A DNA stretch of 64,000 nucleotides from positions 83,784,958 to 83,848,957 of the forward strand of contig CP136069.1 of NCBI GenBank assembly GCA_032622095.1. The letters run 5' to 3'. Both the position numbers and the translations under genes were made by a program. This DNA is from Siphonodentalium dalli (taxonomy: Eukaryota; Mollusca; Scaphopoda; Gadilida; Siphonodentaliidae). Of the stretch, positions 46,401 through 55,410 are shown one piece after another (the first letter of the stretch is position 1; each line of letters starts with the position of its first letter). The notes under the pieces are model-generated. The model was not told the origin of the DNA. It was given only the letters and a program-made list of their open reading frames with translations, and did no database searches.

Positions 46401-49400
46401 GCACACTGAATCGGCGAATGAATGATTGTTCATCATCATCATCATCATCATCAATTTATTAGGAACGATCAATTCAGCTTTTAGTTCCCATAATTACATA
46501 CCAAATAATTAACTTTTTGTTTTAACGTCACAATGTGTTTCAAATAATGGGTCGGCATTGAGTTTAGTACTCAACTAACGGAATTGTTTGTTTTTGTACT
46601 GTTCTCGTCGTTTCCGAAGTTCTTTTCTAAGTTCATATTGTTCATTCAGTTCCTTTTTTGAACAATCTTTGTTGAAATACACCTTATGGTGTCTGTCGAC
46701 AGTAGTTTCTTCTCGGTTCAACTGAATTGCCCTTTTGCTGACCTGATCTCTGTGTGTTGTCATTTAATGTTATTTTCACCAGTCTATATTTGTGTTCTGG
46801 TAGGTAAATGATTCTTTCAAATGTGATGATATTGTTCAGGCTATTTACGTTTCTTATCATGTTTTCTGTTTCTATTATGTCTTCTTCCTCAGTTGGTTTT
46901 GGGGTATATTTACAGCTATTATGTTATTATTCTTGTCTTCGGTTTTGGTCTTCTTCCGGGTCAGGTCGTTGAAGTTTTGATTGATGTTCTCTTCTAGTTT
47001 TCTCTGCATTTCTTTCGCTCTTCTTCTTTTAATTTTATTATCCATTTTTCTGTTCAAGGCATCAAGGCACGCTCCATAACCTATTGTCTAATTTCGTTAT
47101 ACGGCTCTGCAAATATGATATGGTGGTTTCAAGTTTATACATCCTAACGCTAACCTCTGTTGTGTACTTCTCTAACTTTGCTTTGGATTTTTTGTTGAAA
47201 GATTCAAACCAGATGTCAATTATTTTGATATATTTTTCTTCATATCTTCTTGTTTAATCACATTTAAATACTAGTGAGGTAGTTGACTATAACCTGGAGA
47301 ATAAAAAATGCCATAACTTTCAATTAGTTATAAATATAACAATCAAATGATTTTCAAGGGCGTTATGGTTTATTTTTATATCCTTTACCCCATTCTCCTC
47401 CCTTCTGATTGGCTTATGGTGCATCACATGTGTGGTCGCAAATCACTTATTACCCTCGAGGGTAACATTTTGAAGAATGACCGCCACTCCCGACCTGGCA
47501 GCCAATGGGTGACATTCCAGGTCTCAAGCAGACGACAAATCCCTGTGTTTCACTCAATTGCAGGCGACAACTGTATTATTACCACTTCAGAGGGCATTCC
47601 TAGTACAAAAACATAGTTTTGCTAGTATATTAAATCCCTGTAATTTTTAAGAAGTCAGCTGATTTCTGCAGGCGTTAATGAAAATTATTTTCATTAACGC
47701 CTGCTGCCTCCTTCCGGTTGAGGAATTGTGGGAAAATTGCTTTATTTTTATACGCCCGTTATAGTATTGGTCTGTCCGTCCGTCCGGGCGTCCGTTAACC
47801 TGGTTTCCGGATGATAACTTTAGTTAGAGTGAACCAAATTTAATAAAATTTGGTATGTGGGTTTATTAGCCGAAAAGTAAGTTCAAGTTCGAATTTGGGT
47901 TCCGCCCGACAATTTTCACCGGAGTTATGCCCCTTATTTGACGTTTTTTTACTTGAAATTTGTTGTCCGGATGATAGCTTTAGTATAGTTTATCGGAATT
48001 AATCCAAATTTGGTATATTACTTTCTCCCACCAAAACACAGGTCAAGTTCGAACTTGGGTTTTGTCCGACCATTTTTGGCAGAGTTATGCCCCTTTTTCG
48101 ACTCAGAAAATTCAGTTTTTCTTATGTTTTTTGGTTTCCGGATGATAACTCGATTTTGTAATGTTTATACGCAAAACCCGTTTTTTTGTGGCTTACATAT
48201 ATCGAAATACAGCTCAATTCCGAATTTTGTTTTAATCCGATAATTTTTGCGAGAGTTATGGCCCCTTTTTTTACGTAATTTGACTTAGAAAATCCCTGAA
48301 ATTTGTTGTCCGGATGATAACTTTAGTTAGAGTGAACCGATTTCAATCAAATTTGGTATGTGGGTTTATTAGGAGAAAAGACAGATCAAGTTCGAATTTG
48401 GGTTCCGTCCGCCAATTTTCCCCAGAGAGGGGGTATTTTGCACGCCCAGCGTAGCTCTTGTTTTATTTAATGTCAACTCAACTTGACAAACTTTCATCAA
48501 TTTAGTTATGTTTTATGAAATAAAAACACAAAATTGAATTGTATTGATCGATTTTACATGTAGGTGAGTATAACTTATTCTCTTTGTAATAAATGGCAAT
48601 GTTTATCGGTTTAGGTAACTATTTTCGTTGTAAATAATAAGGTTGATCAGCTGACCGATCACGTGATTCTGCTTGTAAATAAACAGATGACACGCTGAAT
48701 AATACGTCAATATAAATTCAAAATGTCTTAATCAAGCGAATTGGATGAGTTTAAAACCACAATTTCAGAATTTAATGGAAAGATCATTGAATTGAAAAAA
48801 TGTTGTTATTTATATTTTCCCCACAAAGCCCACATTTGATATTGCATGAGAGTAGCAGTAGCTCTTGATGTAAGTGATAATAATAGTAATAACATCATTT
48901 TGTCATGTGTCATGGTTTATTAACGGCCCTCTAGGAATGATTTACAGCCCTCGGGCCTATTAGCGGCCCACGACTGCATCTCGAGCCGCTAATAGGCCCT
49001 CGGGCTGTTAATCATTCCTGGAGGGCCGTTAATAAACCATAACGCCCTACAAAATGATGTTATTGTTATATTATTTCCACCTATAAGGGCATTCTCTAGA
49101 ATATTAATGACGTTTTATCCTGCGATAAAATCCCATAACACTAACTAAATTACGTGAATATGTAAGTTCATTATGGCCCTAGGGCGCTAATGGGATATGC
49201 TCGTCGTTAGCACGAGATGGCCCGACACGTCACGTGACCAAACTGTCGATGACTTTTTCGGAATTTTTTATTCTAATAAAGCTTTTTAATGAAGAAATAC
49301 CCGATTGCCATGTATTACATAGAACACATACCTAACTAAATGGTATCCTAAGGTAAACACAGGTATACATTATTTCAATTTAAGCATTATTACGCGAGTT

Positions 49401-51219
49401 ATTTGGTCTCAGATGCCGGTGATATTTTGCCTAATTTCGATGTATTTTGGTCACATGATTTTTGTTTTGATCACGTGATAATTGTTTGCACACACCCAAC
49501 CCAGACGATCCATGCGAATTTATGTAAATTAAAAAAATATCTTATTATATATTTTGATTAAATTGTGTTAATTCGGAGATGTTGTGAAATATTTGTTGTC
49601 GGGGTACGACACTTACATAATGATAGTGTGTGGAAATAATAGTAATAACATGATTTTTCGGGCATTATGGTTTCTTAACGGCCCTCCCGGAATGATTAAC
49701 AGCCCTCGTGCCTATTAGCGGCCCTCGACTTCGTCTCGGGCCGCTTATAGGCCCTCTGGCTGTTAATCATTCCTATCGGGCCGTTAAGAAACCATAATGC
49801 CCTCAAAAATCATGTTATTGTTATATTAACAGCCCAACAGGAGTGATTAACAGCCTGAAGGCCTTTAACTCGAGGGCCGGTGGTAGACGCTCAGGCTTAT
49901 AATAAGGAAAATATGAACTAACATGAGCTCGTTCTTGTTGGATGGTAATTATGGTAATTATATGTATGTCTACATACAGCTACATGTTACATATATTATA
50001 TCTGTTATGTTCAGTATATATTTTCAAAATAAATTTTTCTGTATTTGAATAACGCAAACATGTTTTAATATGGGCTTTTTCAAAAATAGATTGATTGACT
50101 GATATGTGCCTTATTGCATCTTATTTGGTTCTGTCAATTTAGATATTCTAATTTTTGCAGATTTCTTCAATTTAGACATTTCATTTTTACAGATACACAT
50201 GCATGGTATTAACCTAACAACCTTGCATCAACACATTCACAAAGAAGTGCTTCCAGCAGAACTTGGAGGTCATGACCCTCCATACAACAATCAGTATTGG
50301 TCGTCTCAGCTCATTGGTGATGAAAGCTTTAGTTTCGGTGATAAACAAATATACTGGCCTGAGCTATGTCAAATGAGGTGAGCGTAAACAGGTAACATGA
50401 AGGGTAGGTCAAGTAAGCTAAAGTCAATTTCCAATTTCTGAGACCCGTGTGCATGGACCAATAACCCCACAAGAGCAACCTTTTTATTCGCGTTAATATG
50501 TTTTGGAAAATTTTAATCGATACAAAATACTTCTGTACATTTTTTATTCAAACAAGAGCGGAAGTGATACCTAATCAGACAAGTTTACTGGTCAGATTTC
50601 TGTTTCATTACTGTAATGGGTAACTATGGTCAAATGTGTTAGAAACTTGAAGAATGGCAACTGCTATCTCAGTCAAAAATGTGTCATGATACTTGATTGG
50701 GTGATTTAAATGTGTCTTGATACTTGATTGGTGATTAAATGTGTCTTGATACTTGATTGGTGATTAAATGTGTCTTGATACTTGATTGGGTGATTTAAAT
50801 GTGTCAGTGATACTTGATTGGGTGATTACAGTAATGCCCTAAATAATCGACTCCTTAACCGCAGCAGAATTATGGATAATTTTTCAGGATTTAGTCGGAA
50901 AATATGGATTGTTGCCATTCATCTGAAAGCTCTCACTGTTGAGGCCTAAGCAGAATGAGGTTTTTAGAAGTTGAATTTGGTGATGCTAGCTCACCATGTG
51001 GGATAGTGTCACTAAATTCACCCTCTGGGGACCTCATTCTGCAAATGAGAGACACAATTTGCAGGCTTGTTAATGAAACATTTTGATACGAATTATACAA
51101 TTCTTGTTTTTTCTTCCAGGAGATCTGAAACTTTCCCTGTTGACAAATTTACATCTGAACAGATGGCTGTTCAAAAAGACCGAGCTCATCTAGATGAAGA
51201 ATTCTTTTTGATAGAATAA
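40281..51219 (+). CDS. CRAL-TRIO lipid-transfer protein, clavesin-like; full gene, 5 coding exons
   Basis: Predicted 319-residue cytosolic lipid-transfer protein. Exons: 40281-40413, 42228-42658, 44962-45072, 50193-50377, 51120-51219; all junctions GT/AG, phases 1-0-0-2, stop TAA at 51217-51219. An in-frame TGA at 40254 fixes the start. The CRAL-TRIO N region covers about residues 8-85 ([42 protein letters not shown]). The lipid-binding fold covers about 105-258 ([82 protein letters not shown]). ANWDxSRY and DWSxFxFKQ match vertebrate clavesins, which bind PtdIns(3,5)P2 on late endosomes; basic KEKNRNK precedes the HMHG motif. The C-terminus is shorter than clavesin's, and the specific ligand is inference. 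Confidence 0.93.
40434..40616. mobile_element. piggyBac-like foldback MITE, right-truncated
   Basis: TTAACCCTTTAATGATGGGG at the left, the GCATTCTCTTATATATGCGA palindromes inside, and an abrupt end in CCCATTTCGT. It begins 20 bp inside intron 1 of the clavesin-like gene. Confidence 0.7.
40960..41400. repeat. Two ~245-bp repeats, pearl-like (ATGGCTGCCAGCAGCC family)
   Basis: ATATGGCTGCCAGCAGCCAT occurs at about 40979 and 41234, each followed by AATTCAATCCATTAGCATGG. Related to 60000-60770 on the other strand. Confidence 0.65.
41770..41975 (-). mobile_element. tRNA-derived SINE-like element
   Basis: On the minus strand a GTGGTGTGGTGGTCAAGAGG head (A-box-like) is followed ~45 bp later by GCATTCAAATTCCGC (B-box-like). 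Then come a non-tRNA body and a TATTATTATTATAC tail at about 41780. The spacing fits a Pol III split promoter. It lies in intron 1 of the clavesin-like gene, antisense to it. Confidence 0.55.
41983..42201. mobile_element. Foldback MITE family F next to exon 2
   Basis: Left TACAGTTATGTCCAAAATAA, centre AGCTCATGGTGAGAGCT, right GGGCATTACTGTA. More diverged than other copies. It ends 26 bp before the first base of exon 2, so its right end occupies the usual branch-point zone. Confidence 0.8.
42228..42658 (+). CDS. Clavesin-like gene, coding exon 2
   Basis: Acceptor TTATTGCAG|CTTTCC, donor CTTCAG|GTAAAA. At 431 bp this one exon covers what exons 2-4 (428 bp together) encode in the TTPAL-like gene. 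The acceptor lies only 26 bp after a foldback MITE. Confidence 0.95.
43384..43685. mobile_element. AAGTGGGCC-family fragment, inverted
   Basis: Starts GAAGGCCCACTTAATTTTCG and contains TTATATACCATTTGAAATAG and the palindrome around ATTTTTAATGGAAGGGTAAT. Confidence 0.65.
43705..43810. mobile_element. Foldback fragment related to 53737-54071
   Basis: Arms CATGGTAATTATCATGACAA and its inverse TCATTATAATTACCATG around GACTCGAGTC; the same hairpin centre occurs at 53862-53966. Confidence 0.65.
43880..44650 (-). mobile_element. Pearl-like element, four ~175-bp cores, inverted
   Basis: TGTCCGTCCGTC tract at 43895-43934, then cores starting TTTTGGTTTCCGACCGATAA at about 43940, 44108, 44284 and 44452, each with GATACAGGCCAAGTTCGAAT. 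It is the reverse orientation of the GGAC-ended arrays. In intron 2 of the clavesin-like gene. Confidence 0.75.
44962..45072 (+). CDS. Clavesin-like gene, coding exon 3
   Basis: Acceptor TTTTTTCAG|GATTG, donor AACAAG|GTGAGT, 37 codons. Codes [20 protein letters not shown] and [13 protein letters not shown]. Same length and phase as exon 5 of the TTPAL-like gene. Confidence 0.95.
45150..45800 (-). mobile_element. Pearl-like array, inverted
   Basis: GCCGACCCAATGGGTTCGGA inverted motif at 45172-45193, then cores with GTTTCCGGATGATAACTTTA and CCGACCGATAACTC. In intron 3 of the clavesin-like gene. Confidence 0.65.
45800..46420. other. Intronic sequence, nothing recognised
   Basis: Part of the 5.1-kb intron 3. 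AT-rich, no family repeat or exon seen. Confidence 0.4.
46431..46454. repeat. (CAT)n microsatellite
   Basis: About eight CAT/ATC trinucleotides in a row. Confidence 0.9.
46575..47060 (-). pseudogene. LINE ORF1-like fragment, frameshifted
   Basis: On the minus strand: coiled-coil-like [20 protein letters not shown], then (next frame) [20 protein letters not shown] and [13 protein letters not shown] -1 shift near 46757 gives [30 protein letters not shown] and [15 protein letters not shown], ending at TAG. The order RPLKV-type strand, RDQV-x-KRA, then VYFNKD followed by a basic ELRxELRxRR helix is that of ORF1 nucleic-acid-binding proteins of non-LTR retrotransposons. No reverse transcriptase follows. 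It sits antisense in intron 3 of the clavesin-like gene. Confidence 0.6.
47640..47710. mobile_element. Short hairpin fragment
   Basis: GCAGGCGTTAATGAAAATTA is followed directly by its inverse AATTTTCATTAACGCCTGC-type arm. Probably a remnant of a foldback element whose edges I could not define. Confidence 0.55.
47755..48450 (-). mobile_element. Pearl-like element, inverted
   Basis: TCTGTCCGTCCGTCCGGGCG at 47770-47790, then four cores with TTCCGGATGATAACTTTAGT and GGTCAAGTTCGAA; ends near GGGGGTATTTTGCACGCCCA. Confidence 0.7.
48880..49067. mobile_element. Foldback element G, copy 1
   Basis: Arms AATAACATCATTTTGT...TTTATTAACGGCCCTC...GGGCCTATTAGCGGCCC and inverse, with centre GACTGCATCTCGAG. 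GC-rich against an AT-rich background. In intron 3 of the clavesin-like gene. Confidence 0.75.
49641..49826. mobile_element. Foldback element G, copy 2
   Basis: Same architecture as 48880-49067 (AATAACATGATTTTTCGGGC, TTCTTAACGGCCCTC, centre GACTTCGTCTCGGG). A third, partial arm (AACAGCCCAACAGGAGTGAT, then GGCCTTTAACTCGAGGGCCG) follows at 49827-49885. Confidence 0.75.
50193..50377 (+). CDS. Clavesin-like gene, coding exon 4
   Basis: Acceptor CATTTTTACAG|ATACAC, donor AATGAG|GTGAGC. Codes [31 protein letters not shown] and a [15 protein letters not shown] segment similar in position to the TWARTLL region of clavesins. Confidence 0.94.
50681..50827. repeat. Minisatellite, ~29-33 bp unit, about five copies
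   Basis: AATGTGTCTTGATACTTGAT followed by TGG(G)TGATT repeats five times with small length changes. It ends at the TA of a foldback MITE, in intron 4 of the clavesin-like gene. Confidence 0.85.
50827..50936. mobile_element. Foldback MITE family F, solo left arm
   Basis: Runs from TACAGTAATGCCCTAAATAA to AAAGCTCTCAC, then switches without a gap into hAT-like MITE sequence. Confidence 0.75.
50937..51068. mobile_element. hAT-like MITE, right-half fragment
   Basis: TGTTGAGGCCTAAGCAGAAT through the right palindrome to AATTTGCAGGCTTG. The left half is missing. It lies ~50 bp before exon 5 of the clavesin-like gene. Confidence 0.75.
51120..51219 (+). CDS. Clavesin-like gene, terminal coding exon 5
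   Basis: Acceptor TTCTTCCAG|GAGATC, completes codon 287 and codes [15 protein letters not shown] to DEEFFLIE, then TAA. This acidic tail has no counterpart I recognise. The acceptor is well formed and the frame is maintained, so the exon is likely real. Confidence 0.82.
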
Positions 51220-51307
51220 CTTGAGCTGTTTGACACCTTCCCGGTGATAACAGTGGTGAAACGAGAAAATATTGTGTACTGATAACTGTGTGATTCAAAC
51301 GATGACA

Positions 51308-51520
51308 TACAGTAATGCCCTAAATAATCGACTCCGTAACCACAGCAGAATTATGGGTAACTTTTCAGGATTTAGTCGGAAATATGGCTTGTTACCATTC
51401 ATCGGAAAGCTCTGTGAGAGCTTTCCGATGAATGGCAACAAGCATATTTCCGACTAAATCCTGAAAAGTTACCCATAATTCTGCTGTGTTAAGGAGTTGA
51501 TTATTTAGGGCATTGCTGTA
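51308..51520. mobile_element. Foldback MITE family F in presumed 3' UTR
   Basis: TACAGTAATGCCCTAAATAA...AGCTCTGTGAGAGCT...GGCATTGCTGTA, starting 89 bp after the clavesin-like stop codon. Any ordinary-length 3' UTR would include a ~100-bp hairpin. Confidence 0.8.
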
Positions 51521-52090
51521 CATAATTTGTGCAATATAATCATGAGATTGACATGCAACATGTCCAATGTATTATCTGTATGTGATTAATGCATTGATGT
51601 AACCATTTATTATATTTATACTATCAGTATTTTTTACTGAAATACCACTATAGTTCTCAATACTTTTCTGTTTGGTGGGATTTGTCGACTAACCAAATGG
51701 CTAATATAGTCAAACACAGTTTTAAATGCCATTATTCGATATTTATATTTCAAACCACTAGTGTTTTAGGACTGTAATTTACTAAAGTATTGTCTGTATA
51801 ATGTATGTCAGTCATTCATTATTGAGAAAACAAAAGTTTGAAATATTTTTTGTTTTCTCTGCCATGATTCTTTAATGATGTGAGTCATATTATTGTTATA
51901 CAATACAAGTTCAAAATTCACACACCTAAAAAGGTCAATTTGATTGATTATTTAATCTATCATTATTCATATTATAACGACAGTGGAGTAATCTAATTCT
52001 CCACGTCATGTCTCATTCAGACTGATTGTATGATCCATGGTCTCACATTTTAAACTTAATGTGGAGACTCAGATCACTTCACTGTGGTGA

Positions 52091-52340
52091 CAATTTAATA
52101 TATTAATGTTTTCATCCAATGCATTTGTATTTATCATTGTTTTTGTCAAGATATCACGATTGTTTCGCAATGTTTTCTGACGGCCCGGACCTTGGTAGTA
52201 TCGTGTCACGATTGTATACCACCATCCTCCAAATCAGAATGTGGCTTCTTGGCCTAACCAGATAGTATATGAACCAATGCCAGTCAAAGTGTCATTTTCA
52301 CTTAGGACTGTGATTTAATCAATGATATATTCTACAAAGT
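52091..52340. repeat. Direct repeat, copy 1 (offset ~611 bp)
   Basis: TTAATATATTAATGTTTTCA to AGTGTCATTTTCACTTAGGA, including GGCCCGGACCTTGGTAGTAT. Matches 52702-52960 at roughly 90% by eye. Confidence 0.8.
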
Positions 52341-52701
52341 GTCCAATTGTGCAATGGAAATTAGACCCGGCCCAAGCTGATGTGGTGGTCGACTGCCTCA
52401 TTGGCATGCACCCCAGAAATAAAGAAGAAAATATTAGATTGCACTCACGAATGCTTTTGAAAATGTGTTGGTCCGAGAAATTGGCTTTACTTGGCCTGAA
52501 CAGACAGTTTTAAAATGCTAGGATTAACCAGTTTTGTGTTTGTGCTTTAAGTAAATATCCATAGGCAAATAGAGCTGATACCAAGGTATCAGTACCATAT
52601 TTACATTACTGCTCTCATAATGGGATCAGTACTTAATTCTCGGAACTGGGTGACTCGCTCTGGGCAGCAACAACCAACAGTTAACTTCATTTGTGTCACG
52701 A

Positions 52702-52960
52702 CTTAATATATTAATGTTTCATCCAATGCATTTGTATTTATCATTGTTTTCATCAAAATATCACAATTTTGTTTCGCAATGTTTTCTGATGGCCCGGACC
52801 TTGGTAGTATCATGTTACGATTTTATACCACCATCCTCCGAATCAGAATGTGGCTTATTGGCCTAACCAGATAGTCTATGAATCAATGCCAGTCAAGTGT
52901 CATTACTCAATCTTTATATTTTAATTTAGGACTGTTATTTAGTCTGATATTCTACGAAGT
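52702..52960. repeat. Direct repeat, copy 2
   Basis: Same sequence as 52091-52340 with scattered substitutions and an inserted CTCAATCTTTATATTTTA-like stretch near the end. Confidence 0.8.
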
Positions 52961-53014
52961 GTCCAATTGTCACTCATTATTGATATTGAAAAATATTATT
53001 TACATTATTACAGA

Positions 53015-53488
53015 CAAGCCTGAGTTTAGTGTGCCTGTCATTTGCAGCATGAGGTCCCCAGAGGGTGAATTTAGTGATGCTATCCCGTATAGATGGCTAG
53101 CATCACCAAACTCACCCTCTGGGGACCTCATTCTGCATGGCCTCATCTGTTATGGGAGACATAGACTCAGATTGAAGTTCCCAAATTGTGAATATTGTGA
53201 TGTACACCCATTGGGAACCTTGATTATGCAATGTGTCCTCTACCAATTTGGGGATATAGTGATACTAAACTAAAAAAGAAATAGAATCTATGTGAAGAAG
53301 TTTCTATAGAAATTTGATATTAAAGAAACTTTCGAGAGAAGATGAGGCCTAAGCAGAATGAGGTCCCCAGATGGTGAATTTAGTGATGCTAGCCGGCTAT
53401 GCAGGATAGCGTCACTAAATTCACCCTCTGGGGACCTCATTCTGCAAATGACCGGCACACTAAACAGTTTAGTCTAAACTCAGGCCTG
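53015..53488. mobile_element. hAT-like MITE with exact 8-bp TSD
   Basis: Termini CAAGCCTGAGTTTAGTGTG and AAACTCAGGCCTG; TSD ATTACAGA at 53007-53014 and 53489-53496. Both internal palindromes and the spacer are present. Confidence 0.85.
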
Positions 53489-53736
53489 ATTACAGAGTAT
53501 CTTCCATTTGATGATGTCATTAGTAACATTCTGTAATTAACTCCTTAACACCTACTAGTAGTCACATGACTTGGACGTGTCTGTTGAATACCTGTGATGT
53601 TGCCCCTGCGAACACCTAGTTTACGGATAACGTCAAAATGATAGTTAATGAATGTCTATAAAAGTTTCTATAATCTTATCTGTCTGAAATGGTCGTCTGA
53701 GCAAGAAATAAATAGATTTAATATAGAAAACATTAC

Positions 53737-54071
53737 TTAAAGGGCTACTGTACACTAAATTAGGCCATTAATGGGACCATCTCCTTTTATACACAACAGA
53801 ATATATGCAACAAATGAATTAATTTGAGCCATGGATTAGTGCAAATACACTCATGTGCTCTATGAATGATGCAAACATCGTGGTAATTATAATGAAAATG
53901 AATTTATGACTCCAGACATAAATTCATTTTCATTTTATTACCATGTTGTTTGTATTGTTCATACGGTAGGTAAATGGGTGTATTTTGCACTAACCCATGG
54001 CTCAAATTTATTCATTTGTTGCATATTCTGTTGAGTAAAATGGCCGGATTTAGTGTACAGTGCCCCTTTAA
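53737..54071. mobile_element. Long foldback element with TTAA flanks (family P3)
   Basis: TTAAAGGGCTACTGTACACT is inverted at AGTGTACAGTGCCCCTTTAA, and arms of ~150 bp extend to a centre around GACTCCAGACATAAA. Its right TTAA is also the left TTAA of the next element. Confidence 0.8.
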
Positions 54072-54326
54072 CCCTTTCTATACTAAATACTCATTGATGA
54101 GTAGTTCCCTTAGGAAATGTTCAGATAATAAGTTGAACAAACGACCATGTGTTGAACTTATTATCTGAACATTTCCCACCAGTGAATATGGATCCTTTTA
54201 TATTATCTTTTTGTCAGTCTGCATCTGCTTTTATAACGGAATCATCCCTCTGAATGAATAATAGACCAATACAATGTATACTTTTATAACTGAATGGGAG
54301 CATCCATTTAGAATAGAAAGGGTTAA
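54068..54326. mobile_element. piggyBac-like MITE, complete (family P1)
   Basis: TTAACCCTTTCTATACTAAA and TTTAGAATAGAAAGGGTTAA are inverted ends with TTAA on both sides. The inner palindrome GAAATGTTCAGATAATAAGT is inverted at ACTTATTATCTGAACATTTC. Confidence 0.85.
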
Positions 54327-54534
54327 ATTATAATGAGGCATTAAAGTGATGTATTAGGCATCAAAACTTAAGTAAATATCATGTGTGTTATCAACAATAT
54401 AGCCAATTTATTGCACCAGGTTAAGTATCAAAACGCAGGAAAAGCCAGGTAAAAAAATTTCAGCTGAGAACTGAACCGTGAATGCCTGTGTTTCGTAATT
54501 GCCCCACTTATGCACTACACAACTTCCTCCAAAT

Positions 54535-54751
54535 TACAGGAATGCCCCAAGTATTCGACTCCTTAAACACAGCAGAATTATGGGTAACTTTTCAGGATTT
54601 AGTCGGAAATATGGCTTGTTGCCATTCATCGGAAAGCTCTCCCTGAGAGCTTTCCGATGAATGGCAACAAGCCATATTTCCAACTAAATCCTGAAAAGTT
54701 ACTCATAATTCTGCTGTGTTTAAGGAGTCGATTACTTAGGGCATTACTGTA
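54535..54751. mobile_element. Foldback MITE family F, complete
   Basis: TACAGGAATGCCCCAAGTAT...AGCTCTCCCTGAGAGCT...GGGCATTACTGTA, near-perfect arms of ~105 bp. Confidence 0.85.
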
Positions 54752-54974
54752 AGTTTATTTGTGAAAAAACGTGGTTACATGCGACTGGTTTAAGAATTTG
54801 ACATGATTTTTTAACTAAAATATTTGGGAATTTATATATATGTTAAAACATTTATATATTCGGCAAAACACATGACATAGGATGGCAACGTCAAATTATG
54901 TCACTTGGTGTTCAGCGGCATTAGGTGTTAAATGTTAGAGATGAGGAGAATCATGCAAGCAAATTTACTGATGC

Positions 54975-55402
54975 CAAGTCTGAGTTCAGTGTGCCTGTCA
55001 TTTGCAGAATGAGGTCCACAGAGGGTGAATTTAGTGATGTTATCCCGCATAGCAGGCTAGCATCACTAAATTCACCCTCTGGGGACCTCATTCTGCTTAG
55101 GCCTCATCTTCTCTGGAAATGTTCTTTAATATCAAATTCTATAGAAACTTCTTTACATATCTTCTATTTCTTTTTTAGTTTAGTTGGCAGATGACACGTT
55201 TCATAGTCGAGGTTCCCAATGGGTGTACATCACAAAATTCACCATTTGGGAACTTCAATCTAAGTCTATGTCTCCCATAGAATATGAGACAAAGCAGAAT
55301 GAGGTCCCCAGAGGGTGAATTTAGTGATCCTAGCCCACTGTGCGGGATAGTGTCACTAAATTCACCATTCTGCAAATGAAAGGCACGTTAAACTCTGGCT
55401 TG
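54975..55402. mobile_element. hAT-like MITE with 7/8 TSD
   Basis: Termini CAAGTCTGAGTTCAGTGTG and AAACTCTGGCTTG; flanks ACTGATGC (54967-54974) and AGTGATGC (55403-55410). Part of the right palindrome is deleted. Confidence 0.8.
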
Positions 55403-55410
55403 AGTGATGC

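Noticed and set aside
48010-48243. 77-residue frame similar to one at 56957
   Set aside because: Similarity comes from the shared pearl-like core, not a conserved gene.
52322-52513. 63-residue frame after the clavesin-like gene
   Set aside because: Overlaps the end of a direct repeat whose second copy does not keep the frame; no motif recognised.
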